The notes under the pieces were generated by a model. That model saw only the letters and a list, made by a program, of their open reading frames with translations. It did not search any database and was not told where the DNA came from. Shown in pieces: positions 23,136 to 34,820 of a stretch of DNA of 64,000 nucleotides (the stretch's first letter is position 1; each line of letters starts with the position of its first letter). Made by a program: the position numbers and the translations under genes. Source of the stretch: Epiperipatus broadwayi. Its lineage: Eukaryota; Onychophora; Udeonychophora; Euonychophora; Peripatidae. The stretch covers positions 124,001-188,000 of the forward strand of contig JAQFVV010000112.1 in NCBI GenBank assembly GCA_028023455.1. Direction: 5' to 3'.

Positions 23136-23309
23136 TACATCGTGCATTCTTTCTAAAAATCATGACTTTTTTAAAACGCCACGGGACACGGTCGGGTCAC
23201 CTTAGTAAACATACATATTGACAGGGGCGCCAAAATCAAATTTGCATGCGGGCGCCTAGTACCCAGCGCCGGCCCTGGTAAATAATATTACTATTTGAAA
23301 AACAATATT

Positions 23310-24160
23310 TAGAAATTCATATTAAATTCAAAAATGATACCCAAATAATTTATGTTTTTTGGATAGTAATTAATTGTAAAATGGGTTGTTTTTGTTTGTT
23401 TGTGTCTATAAAAAGTTACGATATTTTTTTAATAGAAAATAATATGCAATTATACATTTTTCAATTTACACAAAATTTCTACATCCACGCTAAATTTAAA
23501 AATAATACCCGAGTAATTTGCTTTTTTTTTTGACAGTAATTAATCAAAAAGTGGGTTCTTTTTGTTAGTGTGTATATATAAAAAGTACCACCATTTAAAT
23601 ACTACATTTAATAATGATACCCGACTAATTTGCTTTTTTTTTTTTTTTTTGTATAGTAATGAATCAGAAAGTGGATTATTTTTCTTAGTGTGTAGATATC
23701 AAAAATAATATTATTTAAATACTAAATTTAAAAATGATACCTGAATAATTTTTTTTTGCTATTGACAGTAATTAATCAGAAAGTGGGTTTTATTTTCTTT
23801 GTGTGTGTGTGTGTGTATATATATAAAGGTACAGTCTTTCTTTAATAGAAAATAATATGCAATTCTACATTATTCAATTTACCCACAACATTTAAAAATT
23901 CACACTAAATTTTGAAATAATACCCAACTAATTTATTTTTTTTGGACAGTAATTAATCAGAAAGTCAGTTCTTTTTGTTCGTGTGTATATATAAAAAGGA
24001 CCATCATTGAAATACTCAATGGAAAAATGATACCCGACTAATTTGCTTTTTTTTTTTATAGTAATGAAATCAGAAAATGGGTTATTTTTGTTAGTGTGTA
24101 TATGTAGAAAGGTAACGTTATTTAAATACTAAATTTAAAAATGATACCGGATTAATTTAA
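23310..24160 (+). repeat. Satellite with higher-order (3-unit) periodicity
   Basis: Units share 'aatgatacccgactaattt', a T-run, 'agtaat.aatcagaaagtgg' and 'agtgtgtatata'. Unit starts fall near 23320, 23490, 23607, 23725, 23909, 24018 and 24130, giving spacings of about 170/117/118 then 184/109/112. The long unit carries an extra 'aatagaaaataatatgcaat' segment both times. This is two copies of a roughly 405-bp trimer. The array ends at the LTR element. Confidence 0.8.
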
Positions 24161-24772
24161 ACCCACAGGGCTAGCTGAAAACAAGGTTAATTAAATCAAT
24201 AAAATTTCAAAGAACAAGCATAGTTCAAAAAAAGAGGTAAAAACAAAGGAATATATTGGGACCAATATTTACACACACATATTTATATTTTAGCCAAATA
24301 TGTTAACAAGAATATTGAAATTAATTCTTTTTATTTATGAGTATTTAATATTTTACTTTTTTTTTACAAAACAAAATGTTACATATTTTTTAGTGTATTT
24401 ATTAGATAAAGTGAGAGAACAATTAAGTTATAGTTTCTTTTCTTATCTAAGATAAAAACTATAAAAAAATGTCTTAATTGGATGTGTAGATAAAGTTATT
24501 ACTAAGAAAGTTTTATTAATTTTTTTTATATGATTTTGTGAAAGATTAAGCAGTTGTTGTTTAATCTTAGCCAAAGGGGTTAATAATTTTAAATGGACAT
24601 AAATATTTTTGTCTGAGGTCAATTAGATCATTTGTTTTATGAAAATTTTGTAATTCCTTTTTTTTTTTTTTGTAATTAATTAAAAGATTCATCTGTGAAC
24701 TGATTAGATACTGAAAATTAATTTAAATCAAAAATAAGATAGCTTGCAGGATTTTGTTCATTTATGTTATGT

Positions 24773-24807
24773 TATAAAAGGCACAGGATTTTGGTATATT
24801 GGTCAGT
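24773..24807 (+). promoter_or_regulatory. LTR core promoter: TATA box and TCAGT initiator
   Basis: TATAAAAGG at 24773-24781 and TCAGT at 24803-24807, placing the initiator A 32 bp from the TATA start. Both motifs are conserved at 33397-33405 and 33427-33431 in the other LTR. Confidence 0.7.
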
Positions 24808-25789
24808 GAGTTCTCCAGTTTTGTCAGTGGCAGAGAAAAAAATAGATAGCAGATAAAAAAATAAATTGTTGAATAATTTGTTTGAAGCCATTACTTATAA
24901 ACTCTGGATGAGAAATTGAATCAGTTAATTTCAAATTATTATAAAGTTTGAGCTGTTTGTTATTAGGCTGCATGAACTTTTATTTAGAAAAAAGAAAATG
25001 CTTTCAGAAGAGTTCATTGAAACAAATAAAATGCAGTAAAACATTAACCAAGTACACTAGATCTATTATATGTTAATCATTATGTGAAATACACCTCATT
25101 GTGCTACAACTTACCTAGTATTTTCTGTCAATTAACTGCACACTGTAACAATATTATTATAAATTATACTATGTAAATTTTTTTCTAAGAAAAAAATGAG
25201 GGGAAAGAGTCATTACAAAATAAAACTTTTAGTTATAATTGTTATTGTTATGAACTGCAGATGGTTCTTTTTAAACCTAGACAGAGAATAAAAAGCGAAC
25301 ATATCTTTTTATAGAAGTAAGAATGAATATTTGTTTCTATAAATATATATTTAATGAAATATATAATTTTAAATATTGATCTTATTTTGAAAAAGAAATA
25401 TAGAAATTAAGCTTTTCATATATGAATGTATATGCGTGCATATAGAATTATGTGTGTATATATATATATTCTTTTTTATAAATTACTTGATAAATGACAC
25501 TGACATCATTTAACAAATTTTTTTTAGTATTATGTAAAAAGTGTAGTTTTAAAATACTATTCAGTTATCTAATATTACCAACAATTATTATTATGTTTTT
25601 TATATATGTGTGTATGTATGACTATAATCAGTTATATTTTTAGGTAATTTATGAAAAGGAAGTGTTTATTCACATCACTATGTATTATATTCTTTATTAG
25701 ATACTATCTAATATGTTTTTTTGTTAAATTGAAATGATATTACTATTATTATTATTTATATTTAATATTAATAAAAATTGTATTTAGTC

Positions 25790-28162
25790 CAGGAATCCCC
25801 AACTCTATGCCCACAGGCACCATGGCACCCGCAGATCATTTTACATGTGCCCGCTGCTATCCGACTTTGATAAAAAATTATTTATCTGATACAAATAAAT
25901 TTAATTTTTAAATTTTCTTATAAATTATTGTATTGTATTGTAATCAAATTGTAGGGCATATTATACTTTTACAGCATAAAAGAGTCTATCTTTTGGTCTG
26001 CCAAGTGCAGTCTTTCTCTGCACATTGCACTAGCACTGAATAAGTAAAGTTAACACAGACATCAATCTCTCTGCTTCGCACATGTTTATAAATTGTATCT
26101 GTGCATACAATTTCATCATTTTGAGAAATACTAAGTCGGAGTCGGATTCCAAATAAATTGAATTACTCTTTATTTTTCAAAGATTAAATTTCAAAAATTC
26201 TAATCCCAAAATGAGTAAAAGACAAAGAACCTATAATTTTAATACTGACTGGGAAGAATCACATTGTTTCATGAATATTAAAGATAAAGGTGTTTGTTTG
26301 TTATGCGGCAGTAGTGTTACAGTGGCAAAAAACATAATATTGAATGTCACTTCCAGACTGCCCAACAGCCAGTTTTTACTAGGCCTGTGGTAAAATCTAA
26401 AAATGCCACTATTGCTTCTTTGAAAATTTCTCACATGCTCTCAAAGAAGAAAAAGCCTTTCCAGGATGGAGAATTTTTAAAAGAAACATTTCTGACTGGT
26501 GTCAATTGCTTATTTAAGGGATTTTCCAACAAACATGAGATTATGTCAGCAATACAAGACTTACAGTTGTCTGATAACACCATCACAAGAAGAATACACA
26601 ACATTTCAAAAGACTTGCAAACTCAATTAAAGAGTGATTTGGAGATATGTGAATGGTTCTCCCTACAATTTGATGAGTCTACAGACATAACAGGCACAGC
26701 ACAGTTAGCAGCTATGGTGAGAATGATATTTAGGGATTTTAGTGTAAAAGAAGAATTACTAAAAATATTACCAACTAAAGGACAAACAACAGGTGATGAT
26801 ATTTACAACATATTCTTAACATACGCAAAATTGATAGATATGCCTTTGCACAAATTGTCGGTGATAACCACTAATGGAGCACCAGAAATGGTTGGTAAGG
26901 TCAATGGATTTATTGCCCACTGCAAGAAAAACCAAATCATTTCCTAACTTTATGCCTTACCATTGCATTACCCACCAGGAAGTTTTGTGTGATAGGATAC
27001 TTTCCTTTGGACATGTCATGAAAGTAGTTACTATAATAGTGAACCTTATATAGCAGCACCTTTACAACACTGCCTTTTTAAAGACCTATTGGAAAATTCT
27101 GAAGAACCAGATTTTGTACTTCATAGTGAAGTATGTTGGCTTAGTAAGGGTAAAACTCTTTTAAGATTTGTCAATTTAATTGAAGAAATAAAAAATTATC
27201 TCCAATTCTAAAAATCAAAATTTTGTTGAATTAACGAACTCTTTCTGGCTTGTGGATTTGGGTTTCATCACAGATATAATGAAAAAATTGAATCATTCAA
27301 ACTTGCAAATGCAGGGGGGAAACTTACATATATCTACATTGATAGGATTTGTAAAGTCATTTAAAGCCAAACTAGTTTTGTGGATATCACATCTGCAAAT
27401 GAAGAAACTTGTACATTTTCCAAATATGGAAAAAATAATAGGCAATGCTGAAATTGACTTTTTATCATTTGTTATCAGTCTTCAATAACTTCAAAACCAG
27501 TTTGAAAAATGAGTTCAACAGTTTAATATCATTGAGCCAATGGTCACCTTTTTTGTCAATCCTTTTACTTGCCAAGTAAATGTAACTGAAATAGCTGCAC
27601 AAATTGCAGAGTTTGTTCCAAGTTAGGGCAGAAGAACTGGAGTTAGAAATTTTAGATCTTCTTAATGACATTGTCCAAAAATCCAATGTATTAGATGAAA
27701 ACTTCTGGAATATAGTTGACAGAAATAAATTTCCATTCTTGAAAAGAGCATCATACAAAATAACATCGTTTTTTGGTTTCACCTACTTGTGTGAATCATT
27801 GTTTTTAACCATGAATATCATAAAATCAAAATTCAGATCTCAACTGAGTGATGAACATCTTGATGATTGCTTATGAGCAGGAATATTATCATACTCTCCT
27901 AATTGTGAAGCAATTGCCAATGAAGTGCAGTTCCAAAGATTGCATTGATTTGTAATATTATATATAATTTAGTAATTTACATAAAAATATAAATGTTAAT
28001 TATATGTTAAAATTTTATTTTTTAAATAAATATTTTTTTGTACATTATGTGTATTATTAACAGTATCCAACTATAAATTTACATTGAAAAAATAAATGGT
28101 GCCTGCCACCTGGCCGGTATTATAGAATATGCTCTTAAATGCAAAAAGATTGGGGACCCCTG
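25790..28162 (+). mobile_element. hAT-2: Charlie/ZBED-type hAT transposon, 2.4 kb
   Basis: Ends CAGGAATCCCCAA and TTGGGGACCCCTG are hAT-Charlie type inverted repeats. The perfect 8-bp target duplication is atttagtc (25782-25789; 28163-28170). The right LTR shows the uninterrupted empty site ('tatttagtctttatctag', near 34491). It encodes a decayed transposase. Confidence 0.93.
26211..27960 (+). pseudogene. hAT (ZBED5/GTF2IRD2-like) transposase pseudogene
   Basis: Opens with 'MSKRQRTYNFNTDW' and a BED-like 'GVCLLCGSSV'. After a frameshift near 26390, a 186-codon stretch includes 'WFSLQFDESTDITGTAQLAA' and 'TTNGAPEMVG', the expected D.STD and T..G...M.G positions of the RNase H fold. Later fragments 'LGFITDIMKKLN', 'LQMQGG' and 'FTYLCESLFLTMNIIKSK' fit ZBED5/GTF2IRD2-type proteins. 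At least four frame breaks; the C-terminal segment ends near 27876 with relic sequence beyond. Inactive. Confidence 0.85.
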
Positions 28163-28752
28163 ATTTAGTCTATATCTGGTGTTCAATATATTTGCTTCTC
28201 TTGCTCCATAGTTTGATTTGAATTAGAAGTTATAATATTACATCAATTTATTTTGCTATATGCAGCTCTCCTTGAAAATTAAGTTAGAAATGGGAATAAT
28301 TTGTAGGAAAGTGTAGGAGGATATGTCTATAAGGGTTTATAAAACATCTTTCTTTGAAAGTAGTGCTTAAGGTCCATGTGTTTGGAGGCTTTATAAAATG
28401 CTTTATCCAGGTCCAGTTTTGGTTAATCCTTGTAGAGATTGATTCCTAAAAAGGGCAATTAAGACATATAACTGATCATGATTTGGTTAATCCTTTTTTT
28501 AAATGACATAGGTTTGGAAAGATCAGTATTTATTTTTAAGGGGTTTGAAACTAGACCACATGTGAGAGATGTTGAGTCTTTAGATTGACTTTTATTGCTC
28601 TTCATATGAGACCTAAATGATTAGTGTAAATAACATGCATGATGCACTGGTAGGATGATTTACATAACCTTACCTGATCTCTTAGTAAAGGTGAACGGTT
28701 TGAACTTGAAATAAGTGAAAAGAAACTTCCTAGTACAGCAATTTATGATGCA

Positions 28753-31392
28753 CAATGTATTTAACCCAAAATTAGAAAAAGCTGTTACAGTAAATAAAGA
28801 AATTAAATGAGTGAAATAAAAATAGAAAGTAAGGAATAAACTTTGATAGTTTGCAAATCTTTATTTTAATTATTGATTTAAGATCCAAACTGTCAGGGTG
28901 TATATAAATATACTCATAATAAAAGCAAATTGGAGTGAGAAAAGATTGACAATATAAGAAATAAGGTGTTAGGCAGCCAAAATAAAATAAATGATTTTAA
29001 ATAATGGACAGGTAAAAGATTTTTAATATTGGATTTTGAAAGATCTGAAAAAAAGAGATTTAGATAGAGTTCAGGCATGGTAAGTAAGAAAAGATTATAG
29101 ATTTAGATATCTTAATAAAAATAAAAGTAAACTAAAATAAATTAATAAATTAAAAAAGATAGAAATTAAAATTGAAAGATTTGAAATTGAATAAAAAGGA
29201 ATCAGGTTATAAATTGCTACTACATCTAAGAAAAAATAGTTACAGTTTTTTTTTTTTTTTTGGATATATTAAGTAATAACAAGAGCTTAGTCAAAAATAA
29301 TGGAGGAAAATCAGAGCCAAGCTGAAAATTATGATAATCCCAAGGTAAAGAAAGTCGAGGTACAAGAGTCTGTACAAATAATGTTACTAGAGCTAAAATG
29401 TCAAGAGCTAAATTACACAGTAAAACAGGTGGCAGATGAGGTATCAAGCATCTTTGATATAAAAATGTTGTGTGCATTGATTAAAAATGTGCAGCAAAAT
29501 ATTAAATAAGAGATAAATGAGCTGAAGGAGAAATATTACAACACATAGAATAAATGTTGGATGTAAAACTCTGAAACCTATTGCAAAATATAGAGAAAAG
29601 TCTCTGTAGCATAGACAACACATGATGGAAGAAGAATTTCGAAGTATGCAGGAGAACATGAACCAGAAATTTCAGAGTATAGCTGAAAGGCAACAAAACC
29701 TAAATGAGAAAGTAGAGGACATTCAGAAAAAACAACAGATTCTAAATGTAACAATAGAGGTTTTCGAGAAAAGCAGAAAAGTCTTGAGTATAAAGTCCAG
29801 AGCATAAAAGGATTTTGAATGGGGGGATGGCATAGAATATGAAAAAAATAATATAATGGAAATTCATAGTTAAATCAAAGAATTAAAGGTAAAAATGGAA
29901 AAGTTGAGAAAAGGCCACAACCTAGAGTCATTAAAGAAAGGAGAGGGAGAAAAAGTTAGTGAAATTTATCCCAGTGTAAACAAGTTTTTAAAAATCAAGA
30001 TAATCCAGAGTCAAACTGGTAATGCTCCTGTGAGCATTTGAAAAGTTTGGAAATTTATTTTTATCTGTAAATTAGCAATAGCATGTATTCACTTGCAAGC
30101 AAAGGCACAGTCTTGATGGGACTTTTTATTTAATAGACCTGCCACATTTCAAAGTTATCCAGAAACTCTGCTGACCAATTTCTAGTCTGAGGAATGCCAG
30201 GAGACAACCATTATGAGATATTTAGGAAAAGTATAAAGCTGGTACTGGTGAAAATTATTCTAAATTCTTCAGGAGACAGGTGACAAAACTAAGGACCTTA
30301 GATTCTTGTAATATGATTGAAGCTCAAATTATTCATATAATTAGGCATAACTTGAATTTTTGAATAGAACAGATGCTGCTAGCCATTGATAAGAAATCCA
30401 TTAAACAGATGGCAGAGTTATTAAATTCAATAGATGTGAGCCTTCAGAGTCAACAAGGTTGACAATCAGATAAAGGAAAAGAGACAATTGTTATCAATGT
30501 CATGGAACTATAAAAAAATAAAAATTATAATGACATGGCCTACTGGAAAAGAAAAGCTAGAAAAGTGAGTCAGAATCCAGAACCATAGGCTATTAAAAAA
30601 ATGGAAGGACAAAACTTAATTTAGTATACCTACTAGAAAAGAATTCACCAAGTCCTGAATTTAGTAGAGAATATCCTAAGGATATTATGTATAAAGGGTA
30701 AAGAAAATAAAACTAATTAAGATATATGGTGATTAATTAGAGAGTGCTTAATCACTATTAAATCAAAGAAGCTATGATACAACTTAGAAGTTTTCTCAAT
30801 ATTTAAAAAATAGGTTTTGGTTAGGTTGAGTCTGCCGTATTCTCTATAGGAAGAAATGATCCTTGATCTTTGAGTTGGTTAGGGATTTCAGTATAATCTG
30901 GATGTTCCATGGTGCTATTGCAAAGTTTATTATGCATACATGGTATAACAAGGAAGGTTGACATGTTTTAGCATTTTTCATTGTTAAATCTTTAATCTTG
31001 TTTGATGCTAAATGAATCTGAAGACTCATATTTCTTCATGAGCAGATGTATCTACTTTTGTGAGAATGTGGAGGCATGTAAGACTTTAGTGCAATTATGA
31101 TCATGTGAATCCTGATGAGTTGAGTATTTTTGGACTGATTGTTGATTTTTGTTCATTTTGAAATAGTGATACAGATATTTTAGAACATAATCTAACAGAC
31201 AAGATTTCCAAAGGTCTAGATAAGTGTTCACAATTGGCTTCATTCAGGCTGATTTATTATATTTTAAAATTTCCATGATCCTAATTAGATGAATTGGGGG
31301 GTACTATGAGAAATGGCAATAGGATAATTGATAATGATGACCATGAAAATAGTTCTCATGCATTTCAGGGCATTGTTAATGGAAGGGGATAT
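28753..31392 (+). other. Internal region of the LTR element
   Basis: 2.6 kb between the LTRs. It contains a gag relic and no recognisable protease, RT, RNase H or integrase. It is either a deletion derivative or an element that depended on another for pol. A purine tract ('aatggaaggggat') just before 31393 is a plausible polypurine tract. Confidence 0.6.
29300..30640 (+). pseudogene. Decayed gypsy-type gag
   Basis: Starts 'MEENQSQAENYDNPKVKKVE' (29300). A charged, glutamine-rich coiled-coil-like segment follows: 'MMEEEFRSMQENMNQKFQSI' (29622 on). Near 30120-30420, through frame breaks, the order resembles the intact Gag at 60948-63026: 'FLNRPATFQSYPETLLTNF' against its 'LFKTPSTFNDYQIMLIKNF'. 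Stops and shifts are numerous. The two elements are related but clearly diverged. Confidence 0.7.
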
Positions 31393-31671
31393 TGTAACTG
31401 ATAATTATAAAATGATCACAATTTGTTTTTAGCTAGCCCTGTGGGGATAAATATAGGGGTTAGTTATATCAACAAAATTTCAAAGAACAAGCATAATTTA
31501 AAATAAAAATAAAAACAAAGGAATATATTATTGGGCAATATGCACACACACATTTATATTTAGTCAGATATGTAATACAGAATATTCATATTGTAACTAG
31601 TTTTATTTATTTATGAATATATTTTGAGCTTTTTTTTAATAAAACAAAATGTTATATGTTTATTTAATGTA

Positions 31672-33026
31672 CACATGGGTCTCATTTCATGTGGTAGATA
31701 GGTTCCTCAGAAATTGCACACAAAAGAAATTGCACAAAAATAGACTTAATTTACCTTAAAAAATGGGGGATAGGTATTGTAATTTTCAAAAATCGCATAA
31801 AAGCAAAGCAACAATGTAAAATTACTTTAAAATTCACATAAAAAAAATAAGGAAATAAAATATAACTAATAAAAAATTTTAAATTTGAAAAAAATTGATA
31901 CAAGACAAACTTTTTTTATTAACTACAGTATTTAATTTTATTCAAAACAGTATATTTTTATGCATAATTTATAGTATTTATATTTTTTCATACATGTACA
32001 GTATTTTAATCATTATTGCCATTTGATGATATGCAGATTCATTTGTGAATTAGTAAGACAACAGATTCATCACAAGAGGAAATACAACTAGTGCCAATTT
32101 CATTTTTTTAATTGCTCTTATAGTGGATTCGCCTAAACTAAAATGTTTTCCAATCACTGTTGATCTTCCCATTTCACTAAGTGATCTAAAATTGAAATTT
32201 TTGTTTCCAAAGAAATTCATTTTCTTGGATGTTTTTTCCTCTTCATTAGGGTAAACTAAAAGTTTAAAATAAAAATAAGAACTTAGACTTATGATAATAA
32301 AAAGACACCTACTCACCACTGTTGGGCAAAATTTAATTAAAACTAACAATTAAAAATTAAATTCTTATTTTTGTCTTTAATTTTCAATTCCATTTAAAAA
32401 TCAAATTTCATTGTTTCACATCAAATTAATTTCAGATCACATTACGTAATTTTTAAATTGTTAATTACAATTAAAAATCAGATTTTAATTTTTAATTGTC
32501 AAATTTAATTGTGCCCACCGCTGTTACTCACCTTTTAAAAATAAACTTGTGGACACTAAATGATTAATTGATTATGTACTCTTTTTTTAAAAAGCAAAAA
32601 TAGAATGTGATTTAAAATGCAAAAACAACAACATGCATAGTATAGACATCTATAATGTTTGAACAGATTTACATTATAATCTTGTAAAATTTAATGTGTG
32701 TATATAAAATGGGGAAATCCTGATTTTAAGTGAATTATGAACTTCTTTATTGCATAAAATCTATTACAGTACTATTATAAAGCACTGAAAATATTGAAAT
32801 TATTAGATGGAAGTCGAACTCTGATAATGTGCTGTTACTTTAAATATGACGTGTGAGTGCGTGAAATTTATAATATTTAAAGTAATAGCACATTATCAAA
32901 GCTCGGCTTCTGATCTAATAATTTTTATTGCACAAAAGAAAACCGCATACAAAAATATTAAGATGAAACATAAATTGCATAACTTCAAAATCGCATTAAA
33001 TAAATCTGCATAAAACGAAACCCGGA
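31672..33026 (-). mobile_element. Tigger-like transposon, copy 3 (longest, reversed)
   Basis: Starts CACATGGGTCTC at 31672 after TA and ends near 33026 with 'gaaacccgga' before TATA. The left LTR of the host element lacks it. It is longer than the other copies because it retains an internal stretch with a transposase relic on the minus strand (32050-32349). Confidence 0.8.
32100..32260 (-). pseudogene. Tigger transposase N-terminal helix-turn-helix relic
   Basis: Within the minus-strand open stretch 32349-32050, residues 'MGRSTVIGKHFSLGESTIRA' followed by 'IKKMK' match the pogo/Tigger (CENP-B-like) DNA-binding helix-turn-helix pattern 'G....IA..f.l..STI..I.K'. Only this domain is visible. 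It supports the Tigger assignment of the whole family. Confidence 0.6.
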
Positions 33027-33396
33027 TATAGTAGATAAAGAGAAAGAACAATTAAGTTATACTTTCTTTTCATGTGTTTTCATTTAGAGACTAGAAAAAA
33101 AAAATTAAGTTTCTGAATTGGATTTGTAGATAAAGAAAGTTATTACTAAGAAAGTTTTATTTTTTTTTATATGATTTTGTAAAAGATTAAGCAATGTTGA
33201 TTAATCTTAGCCAAGGGGCTAATAATTTTAAATGGAAAAAGGTATGTCTGAGTTAATTAGATTTGTTTTATGAAAATTATTGTAATTCCTTTTTTGTAAT
33301 TAATTAAAAGATTCATCTGTGAATTGATTAGGTAGGAAAATTAATTTAAATCAAAAACAAGATAGCTTGCAGAATTTTGTTCATTCATGTGGATGC

Positions 33397-33431
33397 TATA
33401 AAAGGCACAGAATTTTGTTTTATTGGTCAGT
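33397..33431 (+). promoter_or_regulatory. LTR core promoter: TATA box and TCAGT initiator (right LTR)
   Basis: TATAAAAGG (33397-33405) and TCAGT (33427-33431) with the same 32-bp spacing as the left LTR. Confidence 0.7.
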
Positions 33432-34175
33432 GAGTGCTCCGGTTTTATCAGTGGCAGAGAAAAAAATACATAGCAGATAAAAGTATTAATTGTTGAATAA
33501 TTTGTTTGAAGCCATTCCTTATAGATTCTGTATGGGACTATAGGCTGTGTAGACTTTCATTTAGAAAAAAAGGAAAAAATACTTTAAAAAAAATTCATTG
33601 GAACAAATAAAATGAAATAAACCATGTACACTAAATCTATTCCCTGTTAAACAGTGCAGAAATATAGCTAATCCTATTAGAACCTGTTTAGTAAGAAGAA
33701 AAGAAGTCGGATATGAAAAAGTACCTGTAATCAAAATCATCTCTCTATTTTCTATCTATTAGCTGCACACTGGAACAATATTACTGTAAGTTATATTATA
33801 CCACTTCATTGGTATTGTTATAAACTGCAGATGGTTCTTTTAAATCTGACAGAGAACAAAAAGAAAAAGCAAATACCTCTCTTTGTAGAATAAGAATGAA
33901 AATTTATTTCTATAAATATATATTTTAATGAAATATATAATTTTAAATATTGGTTTTATTTTGTAAAAGAAATAAATGAATTAAGTTATATGTATACTGG
34001 TATATATGTGTGCATATAGAATTATGTGTACATACATTTTTTATGTTCTTTATAAAATACTTGATGTCACTGATGTCATTTAACAAATTTTTTTTTAATA
34101 ATATGTAAAAAATATAGTTTTAAAATACTATTCAGCTTGGTTTATATTATTGAATCATCTAATATTACTGAATAT

Positions 34176-34180
<5 letters not shown>

Positions 34181-34256
<76 letters not shown>
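34181..34256. repeat. (TA)n microsatellite, about 38 repeats
   Basis: Long uninterrupted TA tract inside the right LTR. The left LTR lacks a comparable expansion. Confidence 0.95.
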
Positions 34257-34259
<3 letters not shown>

Positions 34260-34820
34260 TCCAACCAGTAACCACCTAAACATTCACAGTAAAATATAGT
34301 AATCAATATTTCCCACTACTAATCAAATATATTTCTAGGTAATTTACAAAAAGAAGAAGGGGAGGTTCATTCAAATCACCATGTATTTTGTTATTTATTA
34401 GATACTGTCAAATGTGTTTTTTCTGTTAAATTGAGGTGATATTATTATTATTGTTATTATTATATTTAATATTAATAATTTTTTTTGTATTTAGTCTTTA
34501 TCTAGTGTTCAAGATCTTTGCATCTCTCACTCCATAGTTTAATCTGAATTAGAAGTTGTAATATTATATTGATTTATTTTGCTATATGCAGCTCTTTGAG
34601 AATTAGAGTTTTGAGCTAGAGTTTGGGATAATCTGTAAGGAAGTGTAGGAGGGTATCTCTTTAAGAGTTTATAAAGCTTCTTTTTTTGAAAGTGGCACTT
34701 AAAGTCCACATGCTTGGGGGGCTTTATAAAATGCTTTATCTAGAGCCAGTTTTGGTCAATTAACTGATGATGTTTAGGTTAATCCTTTTTTTAAATGATG
34801 TATTTTTAATGGGTTTGAAA

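Larger units (their letters stand above)
22545..23202. mobile_element. Nested 658-bp palindromic element inside the hAT
   Basis: Ends AAGTGACC and GGTCACCT with TA on both sides (22543-22544; 23203-23204). Both ends also share ACGGGACA and its complement. It carries a G11 run (22591-22601) and three consecutive hairpins. No open frame. TA target and AAGGTGACC-like ends suggest a non-autonomous DNA transposon; family assignment uncertain. Confidence 0.65.
18878..23277 (+). mobile_element. hAT DNA transposon, 4.4 kb (ZMYM/TTF zinc-finger type)
   Basis: Terminal inverted repeats CAGGGCCGGCG and CGCCGGCCCTG, flanked by a perfect 8-bp target duplication gtaaataa (18870-18877; 23278-23285). Subterminal GGCGCC-rich stretches lie at both ends, including a local duplication of 'ggcgccatc.ctgaga' at 18937-18990. 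It encodes a broken transposase (20082-22399) and contains a nested small element (22545-23202). The perfect duplication suggests a fairly recent insertion. Confidence 0.92.
24184..28752 (+). mobile_element. Left LTR of a degenerate LTR retrotransposon (interrupted by hAT-2)
   Basis: Aligns along its length with 31393-37485: shared 'aaaatttcaaagaacaagca', 'tataaaaggcacag', 'gttgaataatttgtttgaag', 'gctttataaaatgctttat', 'gagtctttagattgactttt'. Removing the hAT insertion at 25790-28162 leaves about 2.2 kb, matching the right LTR after its insertions are removed. The extreme left edge is rearranged (see 24162-24183). The right edge at about 28752 is set by loss of similarity. Confidence 0.8.

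Noticed and set aside
29226-29805. Minus-strand open frames opposite the gag relic
   Set aside because: Shadows of the plus-strand charged gag sequence; leucine- and phenylalanine-rich antisense composition.
34767-34790. CTGATGA in the right LTR
   Set aside because: No stem II hairpin or GAAA follows; not a hammerhead.
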